From Deltaproteobacteria bacterium (lineage in GTDB: Bacteria > Desulfobacterota > Desulfobacteria > Desulfobacterales > UBA11574), in contig JAFDCA010000427.1 of assembly GCA_019313025.1 (NCBI GenBank), positions 1-5,775 of the forward strand: a stretch of DNA of 5,775 nt. Direction: 5' to 3'. The notes beneath the pieces were generated by a model. That model worked only from the letters and a program-made list of their open reading frames with translations. It did no database searches and had not been told where the DNA came from. Within the stretch, counting starts at the first letter, position 1. Each line of letters begins with the position of its first letter. The translations under genes were made by a program, and so were the position numbers. Of the stretch, positions 1 through 5,775 are shown piece by piece.

Positions 1-2
1 AA

Positions 3-428
3 ATCGGATTGAAAATTAGAGAATTATTGTTGAACCGAAGGATACAGCAGCCTGATATCTTGTACCAAACAGCCCCAAAGAACATTACCGAGAATAAAAT
101 CCCTCTTCCAGCAACCTGTCCGAAAAAGATATTAATCAATAATATCAGACGAGTTAATAAAAACAACAAGGACGATACACGTATATTTGATGAAAACGGC
201 AAAGAGGTCAACGTCGGTAATATTTCCTGTCCTTTCCGCCATAATGCCTATCAATATCGCTCTAAAGAAAAGGGGATTAAAAGGGAGGCGGAGAGCAGTT
301 TGTGCGGCAAATTTTTAAGGACTGAAAATTATAACATGGTTTGCATGGACTGTCATGGACTTGACGCGCTTGTAAAATATGAATATTTTCATGATCCATA
401 TAAATGTGCTAAAACCGCTGGCAAATAA
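3..428 (+). CDS. C-terminal part of a probable multiheme c-type cytochrome (doubled-CXXCH style), 5' end outside window
   Basis: The frame is open from the left edge to TAA 426-428. The first possible start, TTG at 9, has no ribosome binding site and no stop precedes it, so I read this as the tail of a longer gene. Residue numbers count from that TTG. The tail carries one intact heme c attachment motif, CMDCH at residues 112-116 (bases 342-356). About 38 residues upstream, after a GN-I-S stretch, lies CPFRH (74-78). That is where doubled-CXXCH cytochromes carry the first CXXCH of a pair, and the intervening FLR followed by CMDCHG fits that family. The second cysteine is replaced by arginine, so this site should not bind heme in the normal way. 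Other cysteines (37, 99, 133) are not in CXXCH motifs. No signal peptide is visible, as expected if the N-terminus is outside the window; such cytochromes are usually exported electron carriers. The gene could be diverged or a decaying pseudogene. The cytochrome call is moderate and rests on the motifs only. Confidence 0.55.
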   Translation: MGLKIRELLLNRRIQQPDILYQTAPKNITENKIPLPATCPKKILINNIRRVNKNNKDDTRIFDENGKEVNVGNISCPFRHNAYQYRSKEKGIKREAESSLCGKFLRTENYNMVCMDCHGLDALVKYEYFHDPYKCAKTAGK

Positions 429-470
429 AAAAACCGGTTGTACTTTTATGACATATGCATTTAAAATTTG

Positions 471-506
471 AAATCCTCGTTGCTGGTCGACATGCAGCGA
501 GGGTTT
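471..506 (+). terminator. Stem-loop after the cytochrome tail, possible terminator or hemE leader hairpin
   Basis: Bases 471-483 pair with 494-506 as a 13-bp stem with two G-T wobbles (474/503 and 480/497). The loop is 10 nt (484-493). The core is GC-rich and the outer end is A-T (AAA with TTT). It lies 42 bp after the cytochrome stop and about 48 bp before the hemE start. The T-run after the core is only three bases and is followed by AAAA, so it is a poor intrinsic terminator. It could instead be part of the hemE 5' leader. The fold is seen directly; the role is inferred. Confidence 0.4.
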
Positions 507-522
507 AAAACAAACTTTAAAC
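503..522. repeat. Short inverted repeat upstream of hemE, possible operator
   Basis: GTTTAAA (503-509) and TTTAAAC (516-522) are exact inverted copies separated by 6 nt. Each arm contains the palindrome TTTAAA. The first arm overlaps the outer end of the preceding hairpin, so the two structures compete. Its dyad symmetry close to a gene start is compatible with a regulator site, but it matches no operator I can name and could be chance in AT-rich DNA. Confidence 0.25.
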
Positions 523-544
523 GGTGATCTTTTGGAAATTAAAA

Positions 545-550
545 GGGGGG
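545..550 (+). promoter_or_regulatory. G-run ribosome binding site for hemE
   Basis: A run of six G precedes three consecutive possible starts in frame: ATG 551, ATG 554 and GTG 557. ATG 551 directly abuts the G-run, which makes it unlikely. ATG 554 leaves 3 nt and GTG 557 leaves 6 nt. I chose ATG 554 as a compromise between spacing and codon strength. Confidence 0.45.
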
Positions 551-553
551 ATG

Positions 554-1615
554 ATGGTGGCCAAGCTTCAAAATGATCTGTTTTTGCGCGCTTGCAAACG
601 TTTACCGGTTGAAAGAACTCCCATATGGATTATGCGCCAGGCAGGGCGATATTTGCCGGAATATAGAGCGGTTCGTCAAAAATATGATTTTCTTACCGTG
701 TGCAAAACACCGGATCTGGCGACCGAAGTCACATTACAACCCATTGATTTGATCGGGGTTGATGCCGCTATCATCTTTTCTGACATCCTTGTTATTCCTG
801 AAGCAATGGGCATGCATCTTGAAATGCATGAGGGTATCGGCCCCATGTTTCCCCATCCAATCAGAAATGAAAGTGATGCCAAGACACTAAAAAAAATTGA
901 CCCGACAGTCGACTTGAAATATGTGCTTGATGCGGTAATCTTGACAAAAAATGAATTAAACCGACGTGTTCCATTGATCGGTTTCAGCGGTTCTCCTTGG
1001 ACATTATTGGCGTATATGGTTGAAGGCCAGGGGTCCAAGACCTTTTCAAGGGTTAAATATTTGATTTACAACAACCCAAAACTGGCCCATGGTCTTTTGG
1101 ATAAAATTTCTGATGCCGTGGCAGCATATTTGGGCGCGAAGATAGAAGCGGGTGTTGATGCGGTTCAAATATTTGATACCTGGGGCGGCCTTCTTTCCCA
1201 AGATGATTTTGAAGAATTTTCTTTGAATTACATCAGAAAAATAATCTCCGAGATCAAAGGAAAAGGGGTGCCTGTCATTATGTTTGCAAAGGGGGTGCAT
1301 TATCATTTAAACAACCTGGCTGAAAGCGGAGCTGATGTATTGGGTCTTGATTGGACAATGAATATCGGAGATGTAAGGGAAAAAATTGGAGATAAAGTTG
1401 CCCTTCAAGGGAACCTTGATCCCACGATTCTGTATGCAGGCCATGAAAAGATAACGTATGAAGCAAAGAAAATATTAGAATCATTTGGTAAGGGAAGCGG
1501 GCATATTTTCAATCTGGGCCACGGCATATTGCCCGATGTCTCGCCGGAAAACCTTAAGGTCTTGGTAAACTTTGTTAAAGAAGAGAGCGCCGCTTATCAC
1601 ATGAATGATAAATAA
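554..1615 (+). CDS. hemE: Uroporphyrinogen III decarboxylase HemE
   Basis: This cytoplasmic, cofactor-free enzyme decarboxylates the four acetate side chains of uroporphyrinogen III to give coproporphyrinogen III. From ATG 554 the protein has 353 residues, essentially the E. coli length (354). The family signature MRQAGRYLPEY lies at about residues 27-37 with the substrate-binding arginines R28 and R32. FSDIL carries the essential aspartate D77. GSPWTLLAYMVEG carries the conserved tyrosine Y154. FDTWGG is at 207-212, and NLGHGI near the C-terminus holds the conserved histidine H323. All key residues are present, so it should be active. GTG 524 is in frame further upstream but would add a non-family N-terminus. 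The gene is the first of the heme cluster, and its product is the substrate of HemN encoded next. Confidence 0.97.
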   Translation: MVAKLQNDLFLRACKRLPVERTPIWIMRQAGRYLPEYRAVRQKYDFLTVCKTPDLATEVTLQPIDLIGVDAAIIFSDILVIPEAMGMHLEMHEGIGPMFPHPIRNESDAKTLKKIDPTVDLKYVLDAVILTKNELNRRVPLIGFSGSPWTLLAYMVEGQGSKTFSRVKYLIYNNPKLAHGLLDKISDAVAAYLGAKIEAGVDAVQIFDTWGGLLSQDDFEEFSLNYIRKIISEIKGKGVPVIMFAKGVHYHLNNLAESGADVLGLDWTMNIGDVREKIGDKVALQGNLDPTILYAGHEKITYEAKKILESFGKGSGHIFNLGHGILPDVSPENLKVLVNFVKEESAAYHMNDK

Positions 1616-1710
1616 CACGGTATTAATGAATAATTTGGTGGTCTTGGCGGAGACCAACATATAGCGTAAATGGGGTTGACGCATTTTGGGCTGAAAAAAA
1701 ATTCCTTTGA

Positions 1711-1714
1711 GAGG
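1711..1714 (+). promoter_or_regulatory. Ribosome binding site that decides the hemN start
   Basis: GAGG, within GAGAGG, ends 6 nt before GTG 1721, an ideal spacing. The alternative ATG 1670 has its nearest purine-rich site about 17 nt away, which is too far. Confidence 0.6.
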
Positions 1715-1720
1715 AAAATC

Positions 1721-3097
1721 GTGTTGGATATAAATATTGATTTAATAAAAAAGTATGACAAGCCGGGACCGCGCTACACAAGTTATCCGACAGCGCCTCA
1801 TTTTGATGAATCGTTTACCCATAAAAATTATCTTGATGAGATCATCAAGACCAATCAAGGTCAAAGTTTACCTGATTTGTCATTATATTTCCATCTGCCC
1901 TTTTGCGATACGCTTTGTTACTTCTGTGGCTGCAACATGATTGTAACCAGAAACAGAGGTAGGATCAAAAGATATATTGATGACTTAAAGGGCGAGATTG
2001 ACTTGATTACGGACCATATTTCACATGATAGAAAAACAACCCAACTACACTGGGGCGGTGGCACCCCCACGCATTTGAATCCGGATGAAATCACCAATTT
2101 AAGTTCTTACATCCGGGATAGGTTTGATTTTAGTGCTCGTGTGGAGGCCGGATGTGAAATTGATCCCAGAGGATTAACCAAAGAACATCTTTCGGCTTTG
2201 AGAAACGGCGGCTTTAATCGCATCAGCATGGGGGTTCAGGACTTCAACGAAAAGGTTCAACAAACCGTTAACCGGATACAGTCGGAAGCCCTGACAAGGC
2301 GAGTGGTCGATTGGGTGCGCGAATTGGGGTTCAACAGCATTAATCTCGATTTAATGTACGGACTTCCTTTTCAATCTGCAAAAACGTTTGAAGAGACGGT
2401 AGATACAATTATTGACTTGGATCCTGACAGAATCGCACTCTTTAATTTTGCGTATGTTCCCTGGATGAAAAAACATCAAAAGGTCATTCGTCCGGAAGAT
2501 TTACCTGCTCCGGAAGAAAAACTTAACATTTTCAAAATGTCGACGCAAAAACTTACACAAGCGGGTTACGTGTTTATCGGTATGGATCATTTTGCCAAAC
2601 CCGATGATGAGCTGACACTGGCTCTGAAAGAAAAGAAGCTTTACAGAAATTTTCAAGGCTACAGCACCCATGCAGGTGCGGATCTTTATGCCATGGGCAT
2701 TACCAGTATCAGTCAATTTGGGCGCATTTATGCTCAAAACATCAAAAAAGAGACACCCTATCATGCCGCACTTGATAAAAAGATTTTACCGACAGCCAAA
2801 GGGTATTATTTAAACGAAGATGATGTTTTGCGACGGCATGTTATCATGAAACTGATGTGTGATTTTGAACTCGATTTTGCGTCGGTTGAAGATGAATTTA
2901 ACATAGACTTTGAGACCTACTTTAGCTGGGGGCTAAACAACCTAAAAGAGATGATGGCCGACAACCTTATCTCCATCGAAAACAAAACGCTGAAGATCAC
3001 CCAAATGGGCAGACTTTTGATCAGAAACATCGCCATGAATTTTGACGGTTATATTGAAAGAAAGGAAGATCATGCCCGTTATTCTAGAACCGTATAA
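1721..3097 (+). CDS. hemN: Oxygen-independent coproporphyrinogen III dehydrogenase HemN (radical SAM)
   Basis: HemN oxidatively decarboxylates two propionates of coproporphyrinogen III to vinyl groups, giving protoporphyrinogen IX, with S-adenosylmethionine and a [4Fe-4S] cluster in place of oxygen. I start it at GTG 1721, giving 458 residues (E. coli 457). ATG 1670 would add 17 residues unlike the family. With this start the cluster motif CX3CX2CXC falls at C62, C66, C69 and C71, the same numbers as in E. coli HemN, with Y56 just before it. The N-terminal GPRYTSYP, which marks true HemN rather than HemW, is at 17-24. SAM-binding GGGTPT is at 112-117, EIDPR at 146-150, FIGMDHFA at 285-292 and NFQGYST at 310-316. 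The C-terminal HemN domain ends with GRLLIRNIAMNFD (430-442). No FNR-like site is visible upstream. It probably shares a transcript with hemE, about 105 bp away. Confidence 0.96.
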   Translation: MLDINIDLIKKYDKPGPRYTSYPTAPHFDESFTHKNYLDEIIKTNQGQSLPDLSLYFHLPFCDTLCYFCGCNMIVTRNRGRIKRYIDDLKGEIDLITDHISHDRKTTQLHWGGGTPTHLNPDEITNLSSYIRDRFDFSARVEAGCEIDPRGLTKEHLSALRNGGFNRISMGVQDFNEKVQQTVNRIQSEALTRRVVDWVRELGFNSINLDLMYGLPFQSAKTFEETVDTIIDLDPDRIALFNFAYVPWMKKHQKVIRPEDLPAPEEKLNIFKMSTQKLTQAGYVFIGMDHFAKPDDELTLALKEKKLYRNFQGYSTHAGADLYAMGITSISQFGRIYAQNIKKETPYHAALDKKILPTAKGYYLNEDDVLRRHVIMKLMCDFELDFASVEDEFNIDFETYFSWGLNNLKEMMADNLISIENKTLKITQMGRLLIRNIAMNFDGYIERKEDHARYSRTV

Positions 3098-3115
3098 TAT
3101 TTCAATAGCATTGTC

Positions 3116-3149
3116 TCATCGCCATATATTTTTTCAAAAAGGCGATATG
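3116..3149 (+). repeat. Left terminal inverted repeat of the palindromic element
   Basis: The arm begins TCATCGCCAT and ends GGCGATATG. It is itself hairpin-forming, because ATCGCC (3118-3123) is complementary to GGCGAT (3141-3146) and a T-run faces an A-run between them. Against the right arm it differs by two A/G changes, one C/A change and one extra T. Confidence 0.65.
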
Positions 3150-3159
3150 AATCAAAACA

Positions 3160-3170
3160 TCACGGCGTGA
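3160..3170. repeat. Short palindrome TCACG-G-CGTGA inside the element
   Basis: TCACG (3160-3164) and CGTGA (3166-3170) are exact inverted copies around a single G. The position corresponds to the CACAG/CTGTG hairpin (3244-3260) in the opposite arm, so each half carries its own small hairpin at the same place. A protein-binding dyad is possible but unsupported. Confidence 0.35.
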
Positions 3171-3184
3171 CCCAATATTTTAGG
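3164..3184 (+). repeat. Left inner inverted-repeat arm
   Basis: This stretch contains GTGACCCAATATTTTAGG (3167-3184). The other half of the element carries GTGATCCAATATTTAGG on the opposite strand, differing by one C/T change and one extra T. It shows that the symmetry extends well beyond the terminal repeats. Confidence 0.55.
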
Positions 3185-3229
3185 TTGTGTGAAATAGTAG
3201 AGTTTATATAAAAAACCGGTGTTTTACAT

Positions 3230-3250
3230 CCTAAATATTGGATCACAGCG
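3230..3250 (-). repeat. Right inner inverted-repeat arm
   Basis: CCTAAATATTGGATCAC (3230-3246) is the inverted counterpart of the left inner arm. It runs into a small hairpin, CACAG (3244-3248) with CTGTG (3256-3260) and a 7-nt loop. The right half is about 10 bp longer here than the left half, so the palindrome is asymmetric. Confidence 0.55.
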
Positions 3251-3272
3251 AAACACTGTGCTAGTGGATAAG

Positions 3273-3305
3273 CATATCGCCTTTTTTAAAAACACATGGC
3301 GATGA
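3273..3305 (-). repeat. Right terminal inverted repeat of the palindromic element
   Basis: The arm begins CATATCGCC, followed by six T, five A and CACAT, and ends GGCGATGA. It is the inverted copy of the left arm and can also fold on itself, ATCGCC (3276-3281) with GGCGAT (3298-3303). Its T-run directly follows a GC-containing stem half, so the folded element resembles an intrinsic terminator on the + strand. Confidence 0.65.
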
Positions 3306-3326
3306 TCTTTCAAGGCAACAATTTAT

Positions 3327-4325
3327 ATGGATAAATATTCGGTAATACTTTTTAATCTGGGCGGACCGGATTCTTTAGAGGCGATCAAACCTTTTTTGTT
3401 CAACCTTTTTAGCGATCCTGATATCTTTAAAATACCGGTCGGGCAAAAATTGTTTGCAAAAATAATGTCCGGTTTCCGCACACCGGCAGTGAGGGAAAAA
3501 TACAAACGTATCGGCGGGAAATCACCCATCAATGATTGGACACAGTTGCAGGGGGAAATGCTTCAGCAAGAGCTGCAAAAAATAGTTCCCGATATCGAAG
3601 TATATACAGCAATGAGATATTGGCATCCAACAATAAAAGATATCGCCGAAAAGGTATTAGAAAAAGCATTTGATAAGATCGTACTGCTCCCTTTATACCC
3701 GCATTACTCCATAACCACTACTGGATCTTCATTTAACGAATGGAAACGCGTGTACAAAGGAAATGTCGGAAAGTGTATATATGTTTACGACTATTTTGAT
3801 AACCAACGATATATTCATGCCTTAAATGAACGGATAGATGAAGCGATTCTAAGATTTCCAGAAAATGTCCGGGACGATATTCTATTAATGTTCAGTGCGC
3901 ATGGTCTGCCTGAAAGCATCGCCAGACAGGGGGATCCATATCCAGAACAGACAAACAAAACCATCGAGTGTGTCATGAAGGACCGCAATTTTTCTCATGA
4001 ATATCATTTATGTTTTCAAAGCAAAGTCGGACCTGCCAAATGGCTCAAACCGTCCATCGATGAAATGATTAGAGAACTGGCTGCAAAAGGAAAAAGACAC
4101 GTGCTCGTTATTCCGGTGAGTTTCGTCTCCGATCATATTGAAACCTTGTTTGAACTCGACATTGAATACAGGATGGTTGCCGAAGAAGTAAACATCGAAA
4201 ATTATATTGTAATGAAAGGGTTGAACGATTCAAAAACATTTGTGGCAGCCCTTAAAGAGTTGGCCGTTCAAGCGCTTCAAATAAAAAGCGTGATCGAACC
4301 AGAATCTGTTGAAGTAAATGGATAA
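3327..4325 (+). CDS. hemH: Ferrochelatase HemH
   Basis: Ferrochelatase inserts Fe2+ into the porphyrin ring, the last step to protoheme. The 332-residue protein fits the family (about 310-350). The N-terminus VILFNLGGPDS (6-16) is typical. Catalytic histidine H192 sits in FSAHGLPESI (189-198), and the conserved glutamate E272 in SDHIETLFELDIEY (268-281). CFQSKVGPAKWLKPS (229-243) is the usual substrate-side motif. No C-terminal cysteine cluster is present, so an Fe-S cluster is unlikely. With HemN and a HemY-type oxidase alongside, protoporphyrin IX is the expected substrate rather than coproporphyrin III. ATG 3327 has a modest AAGG site at 3312-3315, 11 nt upstream. Its translation start lies 21 bp beyond the palindromic element, so any dedicated promoter would have to be in or before that element. 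The 3' end overlaps the next gene by 8 bp. Confidence 0.96.
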   Translation: MDKYSVILFNLGGPDSLEAIKPFLFNLFSDPDIFKIPVGQKLFAKIMSGFRTPAVREKYKRIGGKSPINDWTQLQGEMLQQELQKIVPDIEVYTAMRYWHPTIKDIAEKVLEKAFDKIVLLPLYPHYSITTTGSSFNEWKRVYKGNVGKCIYVYDYFDNQRYIHALNERIDEAILRFPENVRDDILLMFSAHGLPESIARQGDPYPEQTNKTIECVMKDRNFSHEYHLCFQSKVGPAKWLKPSIDEMIRELAAKGKRHVLVIPVSFVSDHIETLFELDIEYRMVAEEVNIENYIVMKGLNDSKTFVAALKELAVQALQIKSVIEPESVEVNG

Positions 4326-5715
4326 GAAAAATATTAATATTACGGTTTTCGGTGCAGGTATATCAGGGCTTGCAACGGCTTTCTGGTTGAATGAGCAAGG
4401 ATTCGAAATAACGGTTCTTGAGTCAAAAAAAGAGCCGGGCGGGTCAATGGTTACCCGGCATGAAGATGGGTTTCTGATTGACTATGGACCCAATAGCGGA
4501 TTGGAAACGACCCCATTGATCGGACAGATCGTTGAACGTGTAGGGCTGAAAGGTGAAATGATTTATGCTTTGGAGAAAGCGAACAAAAGATATATTTTAA
4601 GGAATAATCAGCTTCATGCCCTACCGACCCATCCGGTTGCTTTTATAAAAACCAAACTGTTTTCACCAAAAGCCAAGTTGCGTCTTTTGGCTGAACCGTT
4701 TTCAAGAAAATCTTATGAAGGATATTACCAAAGCATTTCTGAATTTGTAAAAAGACGACTGGGACAGGAATTTCTTGATTATGCAGTAAATCCTTTCGTT
4801 GCCGGAATATTTGCAGGAAATCCCGACAATCTGAGCGTTAAATCCGCCTTGCCCAAGTTATATCGGTTGGAAGAAGTATATGGCGGTTTGTTCAAAGGAT
4901 TTGTTTTAGGCGCCAAAGAAAGGAAAAAACGGGCAGAGCAATCCAAACAAAGCGCAAGGATGTTTTCATTTATAAAAGGGATGCAAAGTTTTCCCGCAGC
5001 CATTGCCGCCAAATTAAGCGGTAAAGTCAGATACAATTGCAAGGTTAAAAGCGTCGTAAAATCAGGCCCTAAGTTTAAAGTATTCTACAGTAAAGGGGAT
5101 ACAACAGAAGAAATTGTTACGGATATTGTACTGTCTACGGTTCCGGCATATCATGCCGCGTCTATTTTTAAAGGTTGGGGGAATCAATTGGTCAACCATT
5201 TGAGCACCATTTATTATCCTCCTGTATGCGTACTGTATTTAGGATTCCGCAAAGAGGCGGTCGGTCAGATTCTCGACGGATTTGGATTTTTGATTCCGGA
5301 AAAAGAAAATAAAACTTTTTTGGGCGCCATATGGAATTCAGCAATATTCTCTTACCGGGCGAAGGACGATATGACAGCGTTTACACTATTTGTCGGAGGC
5401 GCTCGATCCCCGGAACTGCTTGATAATCGGAATAATGAGCATATCAATCGTGTCATCAAAGAGTTCAAGGAAATAATGAACATTGATGAAGACCCAGTTA
5501 TTATTAAGGAAAAAATGTGGCCGAAAGCCATCCCCCAGTACAGTCTCGGATATATTGAACATGAAAGATACTTTGAAGAGTTTGAGTCAAATAACCCCGG
5601 TATTTTTTTAAGCGGTAATTACCGGGGAGGAATTTCCGTGGGGGATTGTGTAAAAAATTCGGAATTGATATGCAAACGAATTTGTGAATACATCAACCGA
5701 ACCGCCATTGGATAA
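4318..5715 (+). CDS. hemY: Protoporphyrinogen oxidase, HemY-type flavoprotein (PgoX; also annotated hemG)
   Basis: This FAD enzyme removes six electrons from protoporphyrinogen IX to give protoporphyrin IX, the substrate of the ferrochelatase encoded just upstream. The 465 residues match HemY-family length (about 470). The N-terminal Rossmann motif is GAGISG at 12-17 with the ribose-binding acidic residue E35 at the end of the second strand, followed by GG (41-42) and DYGPNSG (55-61). The C-terminal FAD-binding segment is IFLSGNYRGGISVGDC at about 429-444. It is unrelated to the flavodoxin-like E. coli HemG. The gram-positive homologue acts on coproporphyrinogen; the neighbouring hemN argues for the protoporphyrinogen reaction here. 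ATG 4318 lies within the end of hemH (overlap ATGGATAA) with only a weak GAAG ahead, so translation is probably coupled to hemH. No obvious membrane segment is seen; peripheral membrane association is usual in the family. Confidence 0.93.
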   Translation: MDKKNINITVFGAGISGLATAFWLNEQGFEITVLESKKEPGGSMVTRHEDGFLIDYGPNSGLETTPLIGQIVERVGLKGEMIYALEKANKRYILRNNQLHALPTHPVAFIKTKLFSPKAKLRLLAEPFSRKSYEGYYQSISEFVKRRLGQEFLDYAVNPFVAGIFAGNPDNLSVKSALPKLYRLEEVYGGLFKGFVLGAKERKKRAEQSKQSARMFSFIKGMQSFPAAIAAKLSGKVRYNCKVKSVVKSGPKFKVFYSKGDTTEEIVTDIVLSTVPAYHAASIFKGWGNQLVNHLSTIYYPPVCVLYLGFRKEAVGQILDGFGFLIPEKENKTFLGAIWNSAIFSYRAKDDMTAFTLFVGGARSPELLDNRNNEHINRVIKEFKEIMNIDEDPVIIKEKMWPKAIPQYSLGYIEHERYFEEFESNNPGIFLSGNYRGGISVGDCVKNSELICKRICEYINRTAIG

Positions 5716-5775
5716 GACCATTGTAGACAGTTTCCGGTTCATTCAAAGTTCAATTGAAAATATTGGTGTCTTCAA
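5708..5775 (+). CDS. Possible start of a further operon gene, truncated by window edge
   Basis: From TTG 5708 a frame stays open to the edge for 22 codons (LDKTIVDSFRFIQSSIENIG and on). It overlaps the hemY stop by 8 bp through TTGGATAA, copying the hemH-hemY junction ATGGATAA. The other two forward frames hit stops soon after 5716. No ribosome binding site is visible, so translation would be coupled to hemY. Twenty-two open codons can occur by chance, and no function can be suggested from so short a piece. Confidence 0.3.
   Translation, partial: MDKTIVDSFRFIQSSIENIGVF

Larger units (their letters stand above)
3116..3305. mobile_element. MITE-like palindromic element between hemN and hemH
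   Basis: The two ends are long imperfect inverted repeats: 3116-3149 and 3273-3305 match at about 30 of 34 positions. An inner pair of arms, 3166-3184 and 3230-3248, continues the palindrome around a short AT-rich centre. The element is about 190 bp and holds no credible gene. It leaves 18 bp after the hemN stop and 21 bp before the hemH ATG. Removing it would restore a spacer of about 39 bp, normal within an operon, which supports insertion into a pre-existing gene pair. The flanks share only TC on both sides, so a target-site duplication is not demonstrated. A non-autonomous transposon derivative (MITE) is the best reading. A domesticated regulatory hairpin or a REP-like sequence are alternatives. 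I do not recognise the family. Confidence 0.6.

Noticed and set aside
438..467. Promoter-like TTGTAC, 18 nt, TAAAAT ahead of hemE
   Set aside because: The -35 box matches consensus at only three of six positions, and the spacer is AT-rich enough to give such matches by chance. Position before the hairpin is plausible, but nothing else supports it.
1635..1657. Hairpin TGGTCT (1639-1644) with AGACCA (1651-1656) in the hemE-hemN spacer
   Set aside because: Only 6 bp with no T-run after it, so not a terminator; too short to call a regulatory element.
676..1684. Minus-strand open frames opposite hemE (676-1038, 1046-1306, 1278-1484, 1481-1684)
   Set aside because: They mostly lie antisense to the well-supported hemE gene and show no recognisable protein motifs; they are shadows of its codon pattern.
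1676..1705. TTGACG as a -35 box for a separate hemN promoter
   Set aside because: No -10-like hexamer occurs at a suitable distance.
1670..1720. N-terminal extension of HemN from ATG 1670
   Set aside because: No ribosome binding site at proper spacing, and the 17 added residues are not seen in HemN; GTG 1721 has a good site and gives family-like length and motif numbering.
3098..3326. CRISPR array, tRNA or riboswitch in the hemN-hemH spacer
   Set aside because: The repeats are inverted rather than regularly spaced direct repeats, no tRNA cloverleaf is seen, and no known riboswitch core is recognisable; the palindromic element explains the stretch.
2501..5042. Minus-strand open frames at 2501-2764, 3323-3532 and 4779-5042
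   Set aside because: Antisense to hemN, hemH and hemY, short and without motifs.

Overview
The window is a heme-biosynthesis cluster on the + strand of a moderately AT-rich bacterial genome. Four adjacent genes encode the last four steps of the classical protoporphyrin route: hemE (uroporphyrinogen III to coproporphyrinogen III), hemN (oxygen-independent step to protoporphyrinogen IX), a HemY-type flavoprotein (to protoporphyrin IX) and hemH (iron insertion to protoheme). The map order is hemE, hemN, hemH, hemY. The earlier genes (hemA, hemL, hemB, hemC, hemD) are not in the window.

Layout: 1-428 is the 3' end of an open frame that enters from the left. It resembles the last repeat of a multiheme 'doubled CXXCH' c-type cytochrome, but only one of the two expected heme motifs is intact. 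429-553 is a spacer with a strong hairpin and a second inverted repeat in front of hemE. hemE (554-1615) is followed after about 105 bp by hemN, which probably starts at GTG 1721 and ends at 3097. Nearly all of the hemN-hemH spacer (about 3116-3305) is one long imperfect palindrome with about 34-bp terminal inverted repeats. It looks like a MITE-type insertion into the operon. hemH (3327-4325) overlaps hemY (4318-5715) by 8 bp. hemY may in turn overlap, by 8 bp in the same way, a further gene that runs off the right edge from TTG 5708.

Organism: the gene set, the oxygen-independent HemN and a multiheme cytochrome tail next door suggest an anaerobic or facultative cytochrome-rich bacterium. 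Desulfobacterota is the best guess, and Ignavibacteria or Bacteroidota are alternatives for the HemH and HemY styles. This is inference from protein style, not a database match.

The enzymes themselves look ordinary and intact. The most unusual part is the palindromic element between hemN and hemH, followed by the decayed-looking cytochrome repeat at the left edge. I see no convincing undescribed biological system.
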